Under the pieces are notes generated by a model. That model was not told the DNA's origin, did no database searches, and saw only the letters and a list, made by a program, of their open reading frames with translations. 64,000 nt of DNA, taken from positions 868,001 to 932,000 of the forward strand of contig NZ_JAUFPZ010000002.1 of NCBI RefSeq assembly GCF_030409505.1, read 5' to 3'. Source of the DNA: Zunongwangia endophytica. GTDB lineage: Bacteria; Bacteroidota; Bacteroidia; Flavobacteriales; Flavobacteriaceae. The position numbers were made by a program, and so were the translations under genes. Positions 8,993 to 16,495 of this stretch are shown one piece after another; positions within the stretch are counted from its first letter, which is position 1; each line of letters starts with the position of its first letter.

Positions 8993-10306
8993 ATGAAGAA
9001 ATTAGCACTGCATTGGCAGATTTTGTTAGGAATGTTTGCCGGAGTTGTTTTTGCTTTAATCATGACCAATTTTAGCTGGGGAGCTGAATTTATAAGTGAT
9101 TGGATAAAACCATTCGGGAATATTTTTATAAATGCTTTAAAACTAATTGCAGTTCCGCTAATTTTAGCTTCTTTAATAAAAGGTATTTCTGATTTAAAAG
9201 ATATCTCGAAGTTATCTAAAATGGGATTCCGTACGATCGGGATTTATATTGCTACTACCATTGTAGCAGTAACAATCGGCCTGGTAATGGTTAACTTGAT
9301 TAAACCGGGAGCTACCATTGGTGAAGATACTCGGCAAGAGCTTATAGCCAGTTACGAAGGTGATGCGGTTGGTGTGCAGGCTAATGCCGCCAAGCAAAAA
9401 GAAGCTGGACCTTTGCAGGCGTTAGAAGATCTTGTACCTAGTAATATTTTTGCTGCAGCAGGTGATAATGCCAATATGCTACAGGTTATTTTCTTTGCTA
9501 TTTTCTTCGGAATTGGATTGATTTTAATTGATGAAAAAACGGCAAAACCTGTTAAAGATTTCTTTGATGGTTTTAATGAAGTGATTCTGAAACTAATCGA
9601 TTTAATTATGCTTTTTGCACCTTACGGTGTTTTCTCATTATTAGCAGCTTTAGTTGTAGAATCACCTAGTACAGATCTTTTTGCGGCATTAGCGATGTAC
9701 GCGCTAACCGTTTTAACTGGATTGGCTTTAATGATTGGTGTTTATGTGTTACTAGTATGGATTTTTACTAAAAACAAACCTTCCTTTTTTATCAACGGGA
9801 TCGCTCCGGCGCAGCTTTTAGCATTTTCTACCAGTTCTAGTGCAGCTACTTTACCAGTAACGATGGAAAGAGTAGAAGAGCACATGGGTGTACATAAAGA
9901 AGTAACTAGTTTTGTATTGCCGATTGGAGCAACAATTAATATGGACGGAACGAGTTTGTACCAAGCTGTTGCTGCTGTATTTATCGCACAGGCTTTTGGT
10001 ATGGATTTAAGTATTGGAGCACAATTAGGAATTATTGCCACCGCAACATTAGCATCCATTGGTTCAGCCGCGGTGCCAGGCGCAGGAATGGTGATGTTAG
10101 TAATTGTACTCGCTCAAGCCGGTATTCCCGAAGCAGGTTTAGCTTTGATCTTTGCAGTAGATCGACCATTAGATATGTGTAGAACAACCGTCAATGTAAC
10201 CGGTGATGCTGCCGTATCGGTAATGGTTGCAAAATCTGTGGATATGATGGGACCACCAAATGTGAAAGAATGGGACGATGAGTACGCTAAAGAAGAAGAT
10301 AAATAA
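8993..10306 (+). CDS. Dicarboxylate/amino acid:cation symporter (DAACS family)
   Basis: A 437-residue inner-membrane transporter of the GltP/DctA/EAAT family, which takes up glutamate, aspartate or C4-dicarboxylates with H+ or Na+. It shows the serine-rich hairpin FSTSSSAATLPVT (around residue 278), the NMDGTSLYQAVAAVFIAQ signature (around residue 315) and the second hairpin region ASIGSAAVPGAGMV (around residue 347), followed by the VDRPLDMCRTTVNVTGDA substrate-binding helix. The arginine and aspartate here suggest an acidic amino acid as substrate, but this is not decisive. It follows aroC after 24 bases; no hairpin terminator was found behind it. Confidence 0.93.
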   Translation: MKKLALHWQILLGMFAGVVFALIMTNFSWGAEFISDWIKPFGNIFINALKLIAVPLILASLIKGISDLKDISKLSKMGFRTIGIYIATTIVAVTIGLVMVNLIKPGATIGEDTRQELIASYEGDAVGVQANAAKQKEAGPLQALEDLVPSNIFAAAGDNANMLQVIFFAIFFGIGLILIDEKTAKPVKDFFDGFNEVILKLIDLIMLFAPYGVFSLLAALVVESPSTDLFAALAMYALTVLTGLALMIGVYVLLVWIFTKNKPSFFINGIAPAQLLAFSTSSSAATLPVTMERVEEHMGVHKEVTSFVLPIGATINMDGTSLYQAVAAVFIAQAFGMDLSIGAQLGIIATATLASIGSAAVPGAGMVMLVIVLAQAGIPEAGLALIFAVDRPLDMCRTTVNVTGDAAVSVMVAKSVDMMGPPNVKEWDDEYAKEEDK

Positions 10307-10427
10307 TTTTAGCAAATTCTGATTTGTACTTTTTATTGCTTCGGAAAAAAATCTTCATTCGGCGTTTTTCTGCCTAATGATTCATAATTTGTATGAAACT
10401 TGATTTGAAATTCGGAGTGCTGAATTA

Positions 10428-10952
10428 TTATTTTATATAATAAAATTTCAGATAACTTTTAACCTTCGGTACTCCGTGAAAAGATTTTAGAAAATCTAAT
10501 TTAAGATCATAATTAATATCGTAGGCAGAAAGTGCGGCATCAACTTCAGATTTGTTCGCTTTGGCAATGTTTAAGTTATTTCGATAATTGTTTAGAGCAC
10601 CCCAGCCCATTCCCAATAGAACTATAGCAATTGCCGAAATGATGATAGGCACAGCATAAGCCATTAGAAAGAAATGCTTCAGATAATTAAGAAATAAGTA
10701 ATCCAGATAGAAAAGTACGATAGCGAAAATATTGAATAGAATAAAGTAACTATATACCCACCATTTATTTTTCAGTATCTTCTGAAGTTTTGCATTGGTA
10801 TCGATTACTTTTTGTTTTCTTTTTTCTCCAAATTCGATAGTATTGCAGGTATTTTTAAAATTTGGCTTATTTCCTGTTAATCCGCAGATGTTCCCTTTCC
10901 TCAAGCTTACATCTTGATGTTCGCAAAGGTCACAATGCCAATGAGGCTCCAT
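10428..10952 (-). CDS. Membrane protein with N-terminal cysteine-rich motif
   Basis: A 174-residue protein I do not recognise. The first 36 residues hold His and Cys pairs (HWHCDLCEHQ, then CGLTG and a further Cys near residue 36) that could bind zinc. Two membrane helices follow (around residues 64-86 and 92-115), ending in a GMGWG turn, and then a soluble tail of about 55 residues. The layout, a small cytoplasmic zinc ribbon plus a helical hairpin, is common among uncharacterised Bacteroidota proteins. It sits alone between converging genes, 52 bases downstream of the DCC gene stop on the same strand. Confidence 0.65.
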   Translation of the reverse strand: MEPHWHCDLCEHQDVSLRKGNICGLTGNKPNFKNTCNTIEFGEKRKQKVIDTNAKLQKILKNKWWVYSYFILFNIFAIVLFYLDYLFLNYLKHFFLMAYAVPIIISAIAIVLLGMGWGALNNYRNNLNIAKANKSEVDAALSAYDINYDLKLDFLKSFHGVPKVKSYLKFYYIK

Positions 10953-11004
10953 AAATTATAGTTTAAAACGGTAAGATATAAAATTGCTTTAGCTACAAAA
11001 AAAC

Positions 11005-11418
11005 CTAATCCAAAAATTTAGCCTTGAGATCTGGTGTTGGAATCATACAACTTTCTTTCTTACCAAACCATTTGTAACGATTGCTAGCAATATCCTCGTA
11101 AACTATGTCTCTTAAACCTGTAGGCAAGAATTTAAAAAATTTTAAGCCTTGATAAATTCCGCTTAATTCTTTAGCAATTTCAAGTGCAGCATCAGATTTT
11201 TGATACCAGGCAATTCCGGGTTCAATAAGAATTATGGAATCCAAATAATTAGGATCTAAACCACGTTCTTCAAGCAGTTGTTTACCAATTTCTCCCTGCA
11301 AAGATGCAAAGCGAAATTGGTCTTTTTTGTCATGCTTTATAATGAATATCACGGCATCGTTACAAAGATTACAAACACCGTCAAACAACACGATTTTCTT
11401 ATTTTCTGGAATATTCAT
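11005..11418 (-). CDS. DCC family thiol-disulfide oxidoreductase-like protein
   Basis: A 137-residue protein of the DCC (DUF393/YuxK) family, with a thioredoxin-like fold. The diagnostic LFDGVCNLCNDAV motif (residues 11-23) holds the CxxC pair, and FRFASLQGE is also conserved in the family. Members are presumed thiol-disulfide oxidoreductases, but the partner is unknown. Its ATG overlaps the stop of the MutS2 gene (TAATG), so it is probably translated together with it; no functional link between them is established. Confidence 0.88.
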   Translation of the reverse strand: MNIPENKKIVLFDGVCNLCNDAVIFIIKHDKKDQFRFASLQGEIGKQLLEERGLDPNYLDSIILIEPGIAWYQKSDAALEIAKELSGIYQGLKFFKFLPTGLRDIVYEDIASNRYKWFGKKESCMIPTPDLKAKFLD

Positions 11419-13604
11419 TATGATTTTTTCATGGCTTGCACCAACTCTAGTTTTTCAATAGCAACCTGGGTGGTAAACATACCGTAATTAACGGTAGCTT
11501 TTCCTTTTTCAATTTTATCTAGCGTTCCTACACTTCGGCTATCTTCCAAACGAACGCGATCGCCAAGTTTCACTTTCGACTTTGGCTTATTAGCTTCTTT
11601 CTTAGCCTCAATTTCTTCTTTTTTCTTTTCTTCTTTCTTCTTTTGTCGAATTACTTCAACTTTCTTTTCGGCTTCGGCTTTTACTTTTGCTTCTTTTGCC
11701 TTTTCTGCTTTTCGCTGTTTTGCGTTTTGCTTTTTACGCTTAGAATTTTCAATAGCAACAAACTTCAAAAATTCCCCGATAAGCTCTTTTTTGTTATTAT
11801 TCGTGAAGAATTTTTCACTAATATCATTAACTTTTTGCCCCATGTAAATCATACGTTGGTTGGCATCAAAAAGCTCCTGATAATCTTCTAATTTCTGCTG
11901 AATACGCGTATTGGTTTCTTCCAGCTTATCTTTTTGCACTGCTGCTTTCTGCTCTTTTTGTTTTAAAGAATCGGTGGTTTTCTGAAGTTTACTACGTTCC
12001 TGCTGAAGCTTAGCAATACTTTTATCAAAACGAATTTTACCACGTTCCACTTTTTTCTTTGAACGGTTAATCAGGCTGTACGGAATTCCGTTTTTCTGTG
12101 CTACTTCAAAAGTAAACGAACTCCCGGCTTCGCCTACACGTAATTTAAACAATGGCTCTAAACTAGCCGAATCGAACAACATATTTGCATTGCTCATATT
12201 CGGTAATTCACTAGCTAATTTTTTAAGATTCGCGTAATGCGTTGTTAGAATACCAAAACTTTCTTTTTCGTAAAATACTTCAAGAAAAGTTTCAGCTAAA
12301 GCACCGCCAAGTTCAGGATCACTACCAGTTCCAAATTCGTCAATTAAGAACAATGTTTTATCATCACACTTCCGAAGAAAATAATTCATATTCTTTAAAC
12401 GATACGAATAGGTACTTAGATGATTTTCGATCGACTGATTATCGCCAATATCGGTTAGAATTCTGCTGAAAAAGGAAACGCGGCTAAATTCATGAACCGG
12501 AATTAAAAGTCCGCTTTGCAACATCAATTGTAATAATCCAACGGTTTTTAACGTGATACTTTTACCACCGGCATTAGGTCCTGAAATTACAACGATTCTA
12601 TTATCCTTACTCAGATCGATATCCTGCGCATAAGTTTTAGCGCCTTTTTTATTATTACTAATAAGTAGCAGCGGGTGATACGCTTCTTTTAGCTGAATTT
12701 CTTGATCTGTGGTTATTGTCGGTAGTAAACCGTTAATCTTATCTGCATATTTTGCTTTTGCAGCAATTACATCTATTGTAGTTAGTAATTCTTGATACTG
12801 AATTAGAAGCTCGCGGAAAGGTCGAACAAACTCGGTTAATTCTTTTAAGATTCGATTTACTTCTTCTTTCTCTTCATACTGAAGATTATTAAGTTCTCGA
12901 GTATACTGAAAAGTAGATTCTGGTTGTATAAAAACAATACTTCCGGTTTTAGAACTTCCCATAATTCCGCCCTTAACTTTACGACGGTGCATGGCAGTTA
13001 CGGCTAAAACTCTTACATTCTCTACGACACTTTCCCTAATATCATCTAAATATCCGTAAGAAGAATAGGTGCTAAGTGCATTGCTGAAACTTCCGTTAAT
13101 TTGACCTTTAACCGAATTTATTTTACGCCTTAGATTTTGTAAAAGGGGAGAGGCATCATCTTTAATTTCACCAAAACGATCTACAATTTTATTAATCTGA
13201 TCGATAAGCACCGTAGTATATTCAACTTCAGAAACTGTTCGATGTAAGTTTGGATAAATTCTCTGGTATTTATTGAAATATCGAATATGAGTATTCACCG
13301 TTTCAGAAATCGTTGCAATTTTTCTGAAACCAGCAACCTCTAATAAGGTCTCTTCAATTTTCAATAATTTTAATTCATTATTAATTTGATCGAAACCGTG
13401 ATTGGGTATTGGGCTTTCCTGTAATTTAGAACTTACATATTCGTTGGTTTGGTGTAAACCAAAATAGGTTTTTTTGTAAGTTTTATAAGGTTTAATTTCT
13501 AAAGCTTTTGCTTTACCAGGGTCGGTGACGCACAATTGGCTAATTTGCTCACATACTACCGGAAATTCTAAGTCGGCTAGGCTTTTCTCTGTTATTTTTA
13601 TCAT
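11418..13604 (-). CDS. MutS2-family ATPase lacking the Smr nuclease domain
   Basis: A 728-residue MutS2-like protein. MutS2 proteins bind branched DNA or collided ribosomes and differ from mismatch-repair MutS. The sequence has the N-terminal clamp/lever helices, the Walker A motif GPNAGGKS (around residue 340), the LTDIGDNQSIENHLSTYS signature and the Walker B region LFLIDEFGTGSDP. A long lysine/glutamate-rich coiled coil follows (around residues 510-675) and then a KOW-like segment (KLGDRVRLEDSRSVGTLDKI). The usual C-terminal Smr endonuclease domain of about 80 residues is missing: the protein ends just after the KOW-like part. The ATG at 13604 gives a full clamp domain. Confidence 0.88.
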   Translation of the reverse strand: MIKITEKSLADLEFPVVCEQISQLCVTDPGKAKALEIKPYKTYKKTYFGLHQTNEYVSSKLQESPIPNHGFDQINNELKLLKIEETLLEVAGFRKIATISETVNTHIRYFNKYQRIYPNLHRTVSEVEYTTVLIDQINKIVDRFGEIKDDASPLLQNLRRKINSVKGQINGSFSNALSTYSSYGYLDDIRESVVENVRVLAVTAMHRRKVKGGIMGSSKTGSIVFIQPESTFQYTRELNNLQYEEKEEVNRILKELTEFVRPFRELLIQYQELLTTIDVIAAKAKYADKINGLLPTITTDQEIQLKEAYHPLLLISNNKKGAKTYAQDIDLSKDNRIVVISGPNAGGKSITLKTVGLLQLMLQSGLLIPVHEFSRVSFFSRILTDIGDNQSIENHLSTYSYRLKNMNYFLRKCDDKTLFLIDEFGTGSDPELGGALAETFLEVFYEKESFGILTTHYANLKKLASELPNMSNANMLFDSASLEPLFKLRVGEAGSSFTFEVAQKNGIPYSLINRSKKKVERGKIRFDKSIAKLQQERSKLQKTTDSLKQKEQKAAVQKDKLEETNTRIQQKLEDYQELFDANQRMIYMGQKVNDISEKFFTNNNKKELIGEFLKFVAIENSKRKKQNAKQRKAEKAKEAKVKAEAEKKVEVIRQKKKEEKKKEEIEAKKEANKPKSKVKLGDRVRLEDSRSVGTLDKIEKGKATVNYGMFTTQVAIEKLELVQAMKKS

Positions 13605-13761
13605 AGTAACTCCCTCACAAAGGGTTTAAATTTCTGTTTCCGATCTATATTTGAATCTTATTTTTATTAAGATTGTAAACGAATCGGGAAAACTAGAAAT
13701 TATCAATAATATTTTCTCTTTTACAACTTTTATGCATTCCTCAAGATTCTTCATTTTTTCA

Positions 13762-13769
13762 TACTTTTG
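13762..13769 (+). promoter_or_regulatory. Candidate -7 box of ung
   Basis: TACTTTTG fits TAnnTTTG and lies 28 bases before the ung ATG. No clear -33 element. Confidence 0.35.
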
Positions 13770-13797
13770 AGGAACTGCAAATTTACTTAAAATTATA

Positions 13798-14463
13798 ATG
13801 AACGTAAATATCAATCAAGGTTGGAAAACGCATTTAGATGCCGAATTTGAGAAAGATTATTTTAAAAATCTCGTTGAATTTGTTAAAACTGAATATTCTA
13901 ATTTTAATGTTTATCCCCAGGGTAAGAAAATTTTCTCGGCTTTTGATCATTCCACCTTTGAAGATACCAGGGTTGTAATTTTAGGACAAGATCCTTACCA
14001 CGGGCCGGGACAGGCAAACGGACTTTGTTTTTCGGTAAATGATGGGATAGCACAGCCACCGTCTTTGGTGAACATTTTTAAGGAAATTAAGAATGATATC
14101 GGTAGCGAAATTCCACAAAGTGGAAACTTAGAGCGCTGGGCAGATCAAGGTGTTTTATTACTCAATGCGACGCTTACGGTAAGAGCGCATCAGGCAGGAT
14201 CGCATCAAGGTAAAGGTTGGGAACAGTTTACCGATCGTGTAATTGAAATTGTTTCTGCTGAAAAAGAAAATGTTGTCTTTATGCTGTGGGGCGGTTATGC
14301 CAAGAAAAAAGCTTCGAAAATTGATAGCTCAAAACACCTAATTTTAACTAGTGGACATCCATCTCCTTTAAGTGCAAATCGCGGGTACTGGTTTGGGAAT
14401 AAACATTTCTCTGAAGCTAATGAGTATTTGATCGCAAATGGTAAAAAACCAATTGATTGGTAG
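13798..14463 (+). CDS. ung: Uracil-DNA glycosylase
   Basis: Family 1 uracil-DNA glycosylase, which removes uracil from DNA to start base-excision repair. The 221-residue length is typical. The water-activating loop is GQDPYHGPGQANGLCFSV (around residue 62, Asp catalytic), the uracil-specificity strand LLLNATLTV supplies the Asn, and the DNA-intercalation loop HPSPLSANRG (around residue 187) carries the catalytic His. All key residues are intact. The gene is alone, divergent from the MutS2 gene. Confidence 0.97.
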   Translation: MNVNINQGWKTHLDAEFEKDYFKNLVEFVKTEYSNFNVYPQGKKIFSAFDHSTFEDTRVVILGQDPYHGPGQANGLCFSVNDGIAQPPSLVNIFKEIKNDIGSEIPQSGNLERWADQGVLLLNATLTVRAHQAGSHQGKGWEQFTDRVIEIVSAEKENVVFMLWGGYAKKKASKIDSSKHLILTSGHPSPLSANRGYWFGNKHFSEANEYLIANGKKPIDW

Positions 14464-14753
14464 ATTTTTCGGAAAGTAACGAGCCATTTAAGTAATTGCT
14501 AATTAGTGTTTCTATAATATTAGCTTAAAATAAATAATAATTTATTTAGCATTCGCTAGGGTTAGGATGGTAAATCGCTTTTGATTTAGCTTCAGAATAT
14601 TTTAATAGACATTGTGGTGTAACATAATTGAGATAGATATACTTATAAGGAAATGAAATAGTTGAATACATGTTAGATAAACTCGATTTTTTTTCATGTT
14701 TATTGAATAAAATTGTGGGTATTTCATTGACTAAACCATAAGCAAACACTGGA

Positions 14754-15329
14754 ATGAATAATTATCTTGATAAAATACAAAATATATTATAGCTAGGATA
14801 TATTTTTTTAATAGCTCTTGGTATTATCAATGAAACACTCTTCTACAGTCAGTTTGGAATTAATATTTTAGAATACAGTGATATTCTTGATGTCTTAATT
14901 AGTCCTATTTCGAAATTGTCTTCTAATGTCTCATTATTGATTTTATCATCATTCGTAATTTTAATATTGATTACAGTTCCGAAAATGAGCAGAAAATTAA
15001 AAGATAAGAAATGGTTCACATCCTTTTTAAAATTAGATCCATCAGAAACAAACATCGAAAAAAAAGTATTTGAAGGACTAAGCGTATTTTCTATTATGTT
15101 TTTTATCGGAATTTTTATAGGTGCAGGACATAGCAAAGGTCTAAGGTTAAAGCAAAAAATAGAATCTGGAGAAGTAAAATATAATAATCAGATTAACTTT
15201 CTTGATGGAGAATTACTAGATGCCAAATTAATTGGAAAAAATAGTTCCTACGTTTTTTATCTAATAGAGGGTAATACGGAAGTGAAAATCTCTCCTATTA
15301 ACGGAACTATAAAGTATTTAAGTAATTAG
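14754..15329 (+). pseudogene. Small membrane protein gene interrupted by an in-frame amber codon
   Basis: Reading from the ATG at 14754 gives MNNYLDKIQNIL, a TAG at 14790-14792, and then in the same frame an uninterrupted stretch to the stop at 15329. Right after the TAG the frame still looks coding: a hydrophobic helix (LGYIFLIALGII) followed by NETLFYSQFGINILEYSDIL. A second helix (LLILSSFVILILIT) and a third (FSIMFFIGIFIGAG) lie further on. There is no ATG between the TAG and position 14973, only a TTG at 14916 that would delete the first helix. This looks like a three-helix membrane protein of unknown function, recently broken by one base change, or a sequencing error. A downstream start would leave a 137-residue truncated product. 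Confidence 0.6.
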
Positions 15330-15366
15330 CTAGTTATTAACTACACCAACTTAAAACCTAAAAAAT

Positions 15367-15567
15367 ATGAAAGATTATAAAGTTGAAACATTAATTTATT
15401 ATTCTAAATTAACTTTGGATGTTAATCATATCGTAAAAAGTTCAAAACTTGAAATTCAGGAAAAGTTAGGTGAATATACGAAGAATGGATATCGACTTGC
15501 CTCTACAGATGCGTCCAATTTTGGAGCAGCAATGTATATTTATTTATATTTTGAAAAAGAAATGTAA
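15367..15567 (+). CDS. DUF4177-like small protein
   Basis: A 66-residue protein resembling DUF4177: a first strand YKVETLIYY, a central helix with SSKLEIQEKLGEYTKNGYRLAS, where the family usually has a glycine-tryptophan turn, and a last strand MYIYLYFEKE. Function unknown. It follows the broken membrane-protein gene after 37 bases and may be cotranscribed with it. A hairpin with flanking A and T runs closes the unit. Confidence 0.6.
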   Translation: MKDYKVETLIYYSKLTLDVNHIVKSSKLEIQEKLGEYTKNGYRLASTDASNFGAAMYIYLYFEKEM

Positions 15568-15581
15568 AGGAATAAAATTAA

Positions 15582-15619
15582 AAAAAGGAAAAAAATCAAT
15601 TTAAATTCTTTTCCTTTTT
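15582..15619. terminator. Bidirectional terminator
   Basis: AAAAAGGAAAA pairs with TTTTCCTTTTT around a 16-base loop. It lies between the converging DUF4177-like gene (+) and the binding-protein-like gene (-). The stem is mostly A-T, so it is weaker than others here. Confidence 0.5.
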
Positions 15620-15643
15620 AGTCTATTTTGAAAATATTAGCGC

Positions 15644-16495
15644 TTATAAATTATATAGAATACAAGAATTATCAATAGTATTCGATATAAGATTAAGCTG
15701 AAGTAGTTGCTGTTGTACTTCTTTTAATTCTTCCTCAGAGATTTGATGCTGACTCCAACTGGTAATTTCCATCCACTTCCTAATATCCTCGATTTTTTGG
15801 CCGTATCGTTCAGCAAAAATGTTATCAATTCCTTCCACATTCAAAATTTCCGCTGATTTCGCGTTCACGATATCCATCATTTTGCGTACGTCGCTATGAT
15901 CAAGCCGAAGTACTTCGTTCTTTACAGCAACCACAAAACATGGCCATGGAGTAGGGCAGTCGTCTACTCTTTTAAAAGTGTTATTATCTACTAAAGGTTT
16001 GGTAGTAAAATGTTCCCACATAAAATAATCTGCGCGACCTTCTTTTAATGCCTCAATTGCACCATTAATGTCGCCAACAATTTCAAAATCAAGATTTGAA
16101 ATATCCCAGCCTTGATTTTGTGCATTCACATAAGCCATTAATTGAGAACCAGAGCCAACGCGACTTATGGCTGCTTTTTTTCCTTCAAGATCTTCTATAT
16201 TATTATATTCTGAATTGGCATCTACATGAATTCCCCAAACTAAAGGTGAAGCAATATAAGATTGCACAATTTTAGCTTCGTTTCCAGAAATTATATCTTT
16301 TACGGCACCTTCAGTAAGCAACACAGCAACATCAATTTCTCCATTACGTAACGCTTTTGTCATTGCTCCGGTACCATCAGGAAAATCTTTCCAGATAACA
16401 TTTATATCTTCTTTTTTAAATTCTTCATTTTCTATGCATAAATGCCACGGAAGGTTAAAGTGTTCGGGGACTCCACCTACTTTTAGAGTTTTCAT
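15644..16495 (-). CDS. Substrate-binding-protein-like protein without signal peptide
   Basis: A 283-residue protein with the type 2 periplasmic-binding fold of the NMT1/SsuA/ThiY group: VGGVPEHFNLPWHLC at the start, GEIDVAVLLTEGAV in lobe 1, DLEGKKAAISRVGSGSQLMAY as the hinge loop, and EGRADYFMWEHFTTKPL in lobe 2. Secreted members begin with a signal peptide or lipobox; here the fold starts at residue 4, so the protein should be cytoplasmic. It resembles what I recall as the Ca3427-like branch, intracellular proteins of unknown ligand. The ATG overlaps the ppk1 stop (ATGA), so the two are translationally coupled. No ABC permease or ATPase is nearby. A sensor or enzyme role is inference. Confidence 0.75.
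   Translation of the reverse strand: MKTLKVGGVPEHFNLPWHLCIENEEFKKEDINVIWKDFPDGTGAMTKALRNGEIDVAVLLTEGAVKDIISGNEAKIVQSYIASPLVWGIHVDANSEYNNIEDLEGKKAAISRVGSGSQLMAYVNAQNQGWDISNLDFEIVGDINGAIEALKEGRADYFMWEHFTTKPLVDNNTFKRVDDCPTPWPCFVVAVKNEVLRLDHSDVRKMMDIVNAKSAEILNVEGIDNIFAERYGQKIEDIRKWMEITSWSQHQISEEELKEVQQQLLQLNLISNTIDNSCILYNL

Noticed and set aside
9742..10059. Long minus-strand frame inside the symporter gene
   Set aside because: It is a shadow of the symporter, which is clearly coding on the plus strand with family motifs.
13626..13814. Minus-strand frame of 62 codons between the MutS2 gene and ung
   Set aside because: It overlaps the start of ung and its -7 box, starts with TTG, and the protein looks like translated AT-rich DNA.
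14546..14749. Minus-strand frame of 67 codons before the amber-interrupted gene
   Set aside because: GTG start, no recognisable motif, odd composition, and no conservation signal. It lies in AT-rich intergenic DNA.
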